This document shows positions 6,424 through 10,469 of a stretch of 10,469 nt of DNA, piece after piece. The notes below the pieces were generated by a model. That model saw only the letters and a list, made by a program, of their open reading frames with translations. It was not told the DNA's origin and searched no databases. Position 1 is the first letter of the stretch. Each line of letters opens with the position of its first letter. The translations under genes were made by a program, and so were the position numbers. Source of the DNA: Cellvibrionales bacterium (GTDB lineage Bacteria > Pseudomonadota > Gammaproteobacteria > Pseudomonadales > JAHEGP01); the NCBI GenBank assembly GCA_024645065.1, contig JAHEGP010000093.1:1-10469 (forward strand). Reading direction: 5' to 3'.

Positions 6424-6473
6424 CAGTATCAGACTCCTCGGCCCACCCCTGCGGGTTGCTCGAATCGGGGCGA

Positions 6474-7694
6474 TTAACCCGGGTTGCGCCCCTTGTTGGC
6501 GGCAATCCGCATACGCAGCGCATTGAGCTTGATGAAGCCCTCCGCATCCTTCTGGTTGTAGGCGCCGGCATCGTCTTCAAAAGTGGCGATGCTCTCATCA
6601 AACAGTGAGTCCGCCGATTGGCGACCCACCACGATCACATTGCCCTTGTAAAGCTTCAAGCGCACCACGCCATTGACGACCTGCTGGGATTCATCGATGG
6701 CGGTTTGCAACATTTTGCGCTCGGGACTCCACCAGTAGCCGTTGTATACCAGACTGGCGTAACGCGGCATCAGCTCATCCTTGAGGTGTGCCACCTCTCG
6801 ATCCAGGGTAATGGATTCGATGGCGCGGTGCGCCTTGAGCATAATGGTGCCCCCCGGGGTCTCGTAGCAACCGCGGGATTTCATCCCTACATAGCGGTTC
6901 TCTACCAGGTCGAGTCGACCGATGCCATTGTCCCCGGCCACTTTATTCAGGTAGGCCAGCACCTCGGCCGCATTCATGGTGCGACCGTCGATAGCGACGA
7001 TATCGCCACCCAGATAACTCAGTTCAATATAGGTAGGCGCATCGGGCGCTTGCTCCGGGGACACGCTCCAGCGCCACATGGACTCCTCCGGCTCGACCCA
7101 GGGGTCCTCGAGAATATCGCCCTCGTAGGAGATGTGGAGCAGGTTGGCATCCATCGAGTACGGTGACTTTTTCTTTGCGCTGCTGAAATCAACCGGGATA
7201 TCGCGCTCGGCGCAATAGGCCATCAGGGTCTCGCGGGAGGTCAGGTCCCACTCCCGCCAGGGGGCGATGACCTTGATGCCCGGTGCCAGGGCGTAGGCGC
7301 CGAGCTCGAACCGCACCTGGTCGTTGCCCTTGCCCGTGGCACCGTGGGAAATCGCATCGGCACCGGTTTGCTCGGCCAGCTCGACCAGCCGCCGGGCGAT
7401 CAGGGGCCGCGCAATGGAGGTGCCAAGCAGATATTCACCCTCGTAGACGGTATTGGCGCGAAACATGGGATAGACATAATCCCGCACGAACTCCTCGCGC
7501 AGATCTTCGATGTGGATTTCCTTGACCCCGAGGGCCTCGGCCTTGGCACGCGCCGGCTCCACCTCCTCGCCCTGGCCGATATCGGCGGTGAAGGTCACCA
7601 CCTCGGCCTGGTAGGTATCCTGCAGCCATCGGACGATAACCGATGTATCCAAACCGCCGGAATAAGCCAATACCACTTTGTTGATGTCTGCCAT
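6474..7694 (-). CDS. argG: Argininosuccinate synthase
   Basis: ArgG condenses citrulline and aspartate with ATP to argininosuccinate, the penultimate step of arginine synthesis, in the cytoplasm. The 406-residue protein has the family's usual length. It carries the N-type ATP pyrophosphatase P-loop YSGGLDTS (11-18), the ADIGQGEE motif (37-44), and SHGATGKGNDQVRFE (116-130) for substrate binding. The ATG at 7694 has AGGGG 6 bases upstream. An open frame continues upstream to 8105, but it runs into the divergent pyrC gene and adds no homologous sequence. The gene is divergent from pyrC across 235 bases. TM2 follows after 50 bases, and I see no convincing terminator between them. Confidence 0.98.
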   Translation of the reverse strand: MADINKVVLAYSGGLDTSVIVRWLQDTYQAEVVTFTADIGQGEEVEPARAKAEALGVKEIHIEDLREEFVRDYVYPMFRANTVYEGEYLLGTSIARPLIARRLVELAEQTGADAISHGATGKGNDQVRFELGAYALAPGIKVIAPWREWDLTSRETLMAYCAERDIPVDFSSAKKKSPYSMDANLLHISYEGDILEDPWVEPEESMWRWSVSPEQAPDAPTYIELSYLGGDIVAIDGRTMNAAEVLAYLNKVAGDNGIGRLDLVENRYVGMKSRGCYETPGGTIMLKAHRAIESITLDREVAHLKDELMPRYASLVYNGYWWSPERKMLQTAIDESQQVVNGVVRLKLYKGNVIVVGRQSADSLFDESIATFEDDAGAYNQKDAEGFIKLNALRMRIAANKGRNPG

Positions 7695-7929
7695 GTTCAA
7701 CCCCTGGTGACGCCGGGCGAGCTGCGCGGCCCGGCAAAAAACGCGTATTCTAAACTGCCTTTGGCTGTTGTGGCACCTTTGATTCATCCCCGCTTGTATC
7801 GGTGGCGGCTCCGCGCCGGTCCTCAATAGCCCCGCGCCGGCGCCTGTGCCCGGCAGCCGGATGCAATAGCTGCGACTGGCGGGATAATCAGGTAGGATGC
7901 TCCCCCTGAGCCAAGGGATCCATGTTGCG
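7695..7929. promoter_or_regulatory. Divergent argG / pyrC intergenic region
   Basis: For argG, a minus-strand TAGAAT at 7752-7747 is a good -10, but the best -35 (GCCACA, 16-base spacer) matches only 3/6. For pyrC, GATAAT at 7883-7888 is a plausible -10, again without a clear -35. A single TGAAT half-site, as in ARG boxes, lies near 7780-7790, but no full ArgR palindrome is visible. No small gene or RNA is recognised here. Confidence 0.35.
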
Positions 7930-8970
7930 ATGCAAGAAATCAGCATTATCCAGCCCGACGACTGGCACATCCACCTGCGCGACGGCGCCGCATTGCAGCA
8001 GACCGTCGCCGACGCCAGTCGATATTTTGCCCGCGCCATCGTCATGCCCAACCTGACGCCACCGGTGGTGAACGTTAGCCAGGCCCTGGCATACCGCCAG
8101 CGCATCCTCGAGCAGGTGCCGGCCGGGCGCCAGTGGAATCCCCTGATGACACTCTACCTGACCGACAATACCTCGCGCCAGGACATACTCGACGCGCATC
8201 ACTGCGACCACGTGTATGCGGTGAAGCTATACCCGGCCGGCGCCACCACCAACTCCGACAGCGGGGTCACCGATTGGGAACGGCTGACAGCGGTGTTCGA
8301 AACCATGCAGGAGCTGGGAACACCGCTCCTGCTTCACGGCGAGGTGACGGACTCGACTATCGATATTTTCGATCGCGAAGCCGAGTTCATCGAGCGTCGC
8401 CTGCAACCGCTGCTGCAGCGTTTTCCCGCATTGAAGGTGGTACTGGAGCACATCACCACCACCGAGGCGGCTGACTTTGTCGCCACCGCCGCAGGCAATG
8501 TCGCCGCAACCATCACCGCCCACCACCTGTTGTACAACCGCAATCACATGCTCGCCGGTGGTATTCGCCCCCACTATTACTGCCTGCCGATCCTCAAGCG
8601 CAGTCGCCACCAGCAGGCGCTGCTGAGTGCCGCCACCAGCGGCAACCCCCGGTTTTTCCTGGGAACGGACTCCGCCCCCCATGCCCGCGATGCCAAACAG
8701 GCCGCCTGCGGCTGCGCCGGTTGCTATACTGCCTATGCGGCACTGGAGCTTTATGCGGAAGCCTTTGCCGCGGCTGGCGCGCTGGATAAGCTGGAAGGAT
8801 TCGCCAGCCGCAACGGTCCCGCTTTTTACGGCTTGCCAACCAACGACCGCATGCTGCGCCTGCAGCAGTCGACCTGGCCGGCACCCCACAACCTGCCGTT
8901 GGGCAATGACGCGATGGTCCCCCTGCGGGCTGGCGAAACGCTGCAATGGCATGCGGAATTAGTCTCATGA
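7930..8970 (+). CDS. pyrC: Dihydroorotase (class II, PyrC)
   Basis: PyrC interconverts carbamoyl-aspartate and dihydroorotate in de novo pyrimidine synthesis. It is a cytoplasmic two-zinc enzyme. The 346-residue protein has every metal ligand, each offset by three from E. coli PyrC: His13 and His15 in DWHIHLRD, bridging Lys99 in AVKLYPAGATTNS, His136 (LLHGE), His174 (LEHITT) and Asp247 (GTDSAPH). I chose the ATG at 7930 because the homologous part starts right after it. An in-frame ATG at 7897 would add 11 residues. AAGGGA lies about 11 bases before the chosen start, which is distant. The stop overlaps the rnt start as ATGA, so the two genes form a coupled pair. Confidence 0.97.
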   Translation: MQEISIIQPDDWHIHLRDGAALQQTVADASRYFARAIVMPNLTPPVVNVSQALAYRQRILEQVPAGRQWNPLMTLYLTDNTSRQDILDAHHCDHVYAVKLYPAGATTNSDSGVTDWERLTAVFETMQELGTPLLLHGEVTDSTIDIFDREAEFIERRLQPLLQRFPALKVVLEHITTTEAADFVATAAGNVAATITAHHLLYNRNHMLAGGIRPHYYCLPILKRSRHQQALLSAATSGNPRFFLGTDSAPHARDAKQAACGCAGCYTAYAALELYAEAFAAAGALDKLEGFASRNGPAFYGLPTNDRMLRLQQSTWPAPHNLPLGNDAMVPLRAGETLQWHAELVS

Positions 8971-9635
8971 ACAAGGAATATAACGACTTGGACGCTTTTG
9001 TGGACCCTGACGAAAAAACCCTGCGCTCTCCCCTGGCTTTGCGCTTTCGCGGTTTCCTGCCGGTGGTACTCGACATTGAAACGGCCGGTTTCAATGCCGG
9101 CACCGATGCCCTGCTCCAAATTGGCGCGGTGCTGGTCGGCATGGATTCCCAGGGCTACCTGCAGCCCTATAAAAGCCTTTTCTACGAGGTAAAGCCGTTT
9201 GAGGGCGCCAACCTCGAACTCGCCGCCCTGGAGTTCAACGGTATTGATCCTTACTCGGAAGAACGCCACGCAGTTGATGAAGACACGGCCCTGCATGACC
9301 TGTTCAAACATGTGCGACGCGCGGTAAAGTCCGAGGGCTGCACCCGGGCCATTCTGGTGGGCCACAATGCCAATTTCGATCACAGCTTCCTGATGCGCGC
9401 ATCCGAGCGTTGTGACATCAAGCGCAATCCTTTTCACCCGTTCTCAACCCTGGATACCGTTTCGCTGGCGGCACTGGCTTTCGGCCAGACCGTACTGGCC
9501 AAGGCCTGCGCCCAGGCGTCGATCGAATTCGACTCCCAGTCGGCCCACGCCGCCGACTACGATGCGGCGCGAACCGCCGAATTGTTTTGCGATATTATCA
9601 ATCGCTGGCATGAACTCGGTGGCTGGCAGCCATAA
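8967..9635 (+). CDS. rnt: Ribonuclease T
   Basis: RNase T is a DEDDh 3'-to-5' exoribonuclease that trims tRNA and other stable RNA 3' ends and takes part in tRNA end turnover. The protein has 222 residues and carries all catalytic residues: Asp36 and Glu38 in VVLDIETAGFN, Asp138 in GHNANFDHSF, and His194 and Asp199 in HAADYDAARTAEL. These sit 13 positions after their E. coli counterparts, owing to a slightly longer N-terminus. The ATG at 8967 overlaps the pyrC stop by four bases (ATGA), so translation is probably coupled. An upstream in-frame start at 8946 lies inside pyrC and is not preferred. A 111-base gap with its own promoter follows before bfd. Confidence 0.97.
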   Translation: MNKEYNDLDAFVDPDEKTLRSPLALRFRGFLPVVLDIETAGFNAGTDALLQIGAVLVGMDSQGYLQPYKSLFYEVKPFEGANLELAALEFNGIDPYSEERHAVDEDTALHDLFKHVRRAVKSEGCTRAILVGHNANFDHSFLMRASERCDIKRNPFHPFSTLDTVSLAALAFGQTVLAKACAQASIEFDSQSAHAADYDAARTAELFCDIINRWHELGGWQP

Positions 9636-9687
9636 GCCCAATGGGCATCGCCTGACCGCCATACCTTAATGCAAATCAATCTCAAAG

Positions 9688-9719
9688 CTAATTGACAATC
9701 ATTCGCATTTAGATAGACT
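9688..9719 (+). promoter_or_regulatory. bfd promoter overlapped by a Fur-box-like sequence
   Basis: A perfect -35 TTGACA (9692-9697) is followed after 16 bases by TAGACT (9714-9719, 4/6). This predicts a start near 9726 and a leader of about 20 bases. Bases 9688-9706 match the classic 19-bp Fur box at 12 positions, with the core ACAATCATT. A second overlapping register (9694-9712) matches at 11. Fur bound here would block the -35 and spacer, which fits iron-repressed bfd expression. Fur binding is inferred. Confidence 0.68.
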
Positions 9720-9746
9720 ATCTGTCAGACAGCATGAGGTTGATCA

Positions 9747-9944
9747 ATGTACATTTGTGTGTGTAATGGAATCACAGACTCCCAGATCCGCGATGCCGTG
9801 AGTGACGGGGCCGCCAGCCTGGACGATGTCCGCAGCCTGTTGGGTGTGGCGAGCAAGTGCGGCAAGTGCGCCTGCCTTGCCGACAGCGTGATCAACGAGA
9901 CCAGGGGTGGTGGCGGCCAGGATCTGTTCTACGCCGCCGGATAG
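9747..9944 (+). CDS. bfd: Bacterioferritin-associated ferredoxin
   Basis: Bfd is a small cytoplasmic [2Fe-2S] protein that docks on bacterioferritin and passes electrons to its haem, reducing stored ferric iron so that it can be released. At 65 residues it has the normal family size. Its four cluster cysteines, Cys4, Cys6, Cys38 and Cys41 (C-x-C and C-x2-C), are at the expected positions: MYICVCNGITD at the start and ASKCGKCACLA in the second half. GAGG (9736-9739) lies 7 bases before the ATG. Its own promoter has a Fur-like site. The partner bfr follows after 192 bases with a separate promoter, so the two may respond differently to iron. Confidence 0.96.
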   Translation: MYICVCNGITDSQIRDAVSDGAASLDDVRSLLGVASKCGKCACLADSVINETRGGGGQDLFYAAG

Positions 9945-10016
9945 CGGGTCTCGTACCCCTGGTCAATGCGGCCGGCCCCCGCAGGTTTGCCCGGACCGCC
10001 GCGCTCGAAGAGTCCG

Positions 10017-10039
10017 ATGAGAATACCTTTCATTCTCAT
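10017..10039. promoter_or_regulatory. Perfect inverted repeat upstream of the bfr promoter
   Basis: ATGAGAAT (10017-10024) and ATTCTCAT (10032-10039) are perfect inverted copies around a 7-base spacer. The half-sites resemble Fur half-sites (TGAGAAT/ATTCTCA), but the spacing is wider than the 1-base gap of the classic box. The repeat ends exactly where the predicted -35 begins, the usual place for an activator. It may bind Fur or another dimeric regulator. Confidence 0.6.
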
Positions 10040-10068
10040 TTTACCTATACCAATCAAACAGTTATCTT
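10040..10068 (+). promoter_or_regulatory. Predicted bfr promoter
   Basis: TTTACC (10040-10045, 4/6) and TATCTT (10063-10068, 4/6) are 17 bases apart. This would start transcription near 10075 and give a leader of about 60 bases. Both hexamers are imperfect, in keeping with a need for activation. Confidence 0.45.
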
Positions 10069-10136
10069 GACTGGCGGCGAGCTTGCCGGCACACTCTGAG
10101 GCAGTTGAATCAGCCATCCCGAGCCGGAGAATCATC

Positions 10137-10469
10137 ATGCAAGGCGATACCAGGGTTATCGAACATCTCAATAAGGTCCTCGGCAACGAACTGATCGCCA
10201 TCAATCAATATTTCCTGCATTCGCGTATGTACAAGGACTGGGGCCTCAGGGAGCTGGCGGACCACGAGTACGACGAATCGATCGACGAGATGAAGCATGC
10301 CGACCGCTTGATCGAGCGCATCCTGTTTCTGCAGGGACTGCCCAATCTGCAGGATCTGGGCAAATTGCTGGTGGGCGAGAATACCCTCGAAATGCTCCAG
10401 TGCGATCTCAAACTGGAATTGGTGGCGATCCCCGATCTGAGAGATGCCATCGCGTACTGTGAGTCGGTG
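10137..10469 (+). CDS. bfr: Bacterioferritin, 5' part (runs off the window)
   Basis: Bacterioferritin forms a 24-subunit haem-containing shell that oxidises and stores iron. The first 111 codons are present, of about 155-160 usual for the family, and the frame is still open at the last base. The ferroxidase ligands Glu18, Glu51, His54 and Glu94 are all at the standard numbering, and the haem ligand Met52 is present. So this is a catalytic, haem-binding subunit as far as can be seen; Glu127 and His130 lie beyond the edge. Typical segments are NELIAINQYFLHSRM and DESIDEMKHADRLIERILFL. GGAGA (10126-10130) is 6 bases before the ATG. The gene follows bfd on the same strand, with a separate promoter and an inverted-repeat operator candidate between them. 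Confidence 0.96.
   Translation, partial: MQGDTRVIEHLNKVLGNELIAINQYFLHSRMYKDWGLRELADHEYDESIDEMKHADRLIERILFLQGLPNLQDLGKLLVGENTLEMLQCDLKLELVAIPDLRDAIAYCESV

Noticed and set aside
6467..6492. GGGGCG / CGCCCC inverted repeat around the argG stop as a terminator
   Set aside because: The stem is only 6 bp with a 14-base loop that includes coding sequence, and there is no U-tract after it.
8227..8952. A 241-codon minus-strand frame opposite pyrC
   Set aside because: It is Gly/Val/Gln-rich, antisense to an intact PyrC with all metal ligands, and carries no motif.

Overview
The window looks like chromosomal core DNA from a GC-rich gammaproteobacterium, probably in the Pseudomonadales/Cellvibrionales neighbourhood (inference). 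The pointers are a class II PyrC with E. coli-like spacing of metal ligands, RNase T, a RegB/RegA (PrrBA, RoxSR) redox two-component pair, and the gene order argG | pyrC-rnt-bfd-bfr. From memory this order resembles the Pseudomonas argG-pyrC-rnt-bfd-bfrB neighbourhood. No phage, transposase, CRISPR array, rRNA or tRNA gene was found.

Layout. Bases 1-123 hold no convincing gene but contain two near-identical 18-bp tandem units between inverted repeats. Minus-strand genes follow: a DUF1244 protein (124-420), a strong hairpin terminator (452-474), and the sulfate-activation pair sat (498-1694) and cysC (1722-2339) with a recognisable promoter at 2420-2448. Upstream on the same strand is a 58-codon two-helix membrane protein gene (2484-2660). 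It is divergent from a TetR-family regulator (2862-3578), whose upstream region holds a perfect 13-bp palindrome.

The regB-type quinone-sensing histidine kinase (3638-4906) overlaps its regA-type response regulator (4893-5441), and a perfect TATAAT lies just upstream. Convergent with them on the minus strand are an unrecognised four-helix membrane protein (5476-5844), a protein with two tandem TM2 domains (6019-6423), and argG (6474-7694). Divergent from argG are pyrC (7930-8970) and rnt (8967-9635), coupled by an ATGA overlap. The iron-storage pair follows: bfd (9747-9944) and bacterioferritin bfr (10137 to the window end, truncated by the window).

How the genes work together. CysC and Sat together turn sulfate into PAPS. 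RegB/RegA probably adjusts respiratory genes to the redox state of the quinone pool. Bfr stores iron, and Bfd helps release it by passing electrons to Bfr haem. The bfd promoter is overlapped by a Fur-box-like sequence in a repressing position. A perfect 8-7-8 inverted repeat abuts the bfr promoter on its upstream side. This geometry would suit opposite iron responses, but that is inference.

Most genes here are housekeeping. The least explained items are the 58-residue protein, the 122-residue four-helix protein, the TetR regulator with its palindrome, and the repeat element at the left edge.
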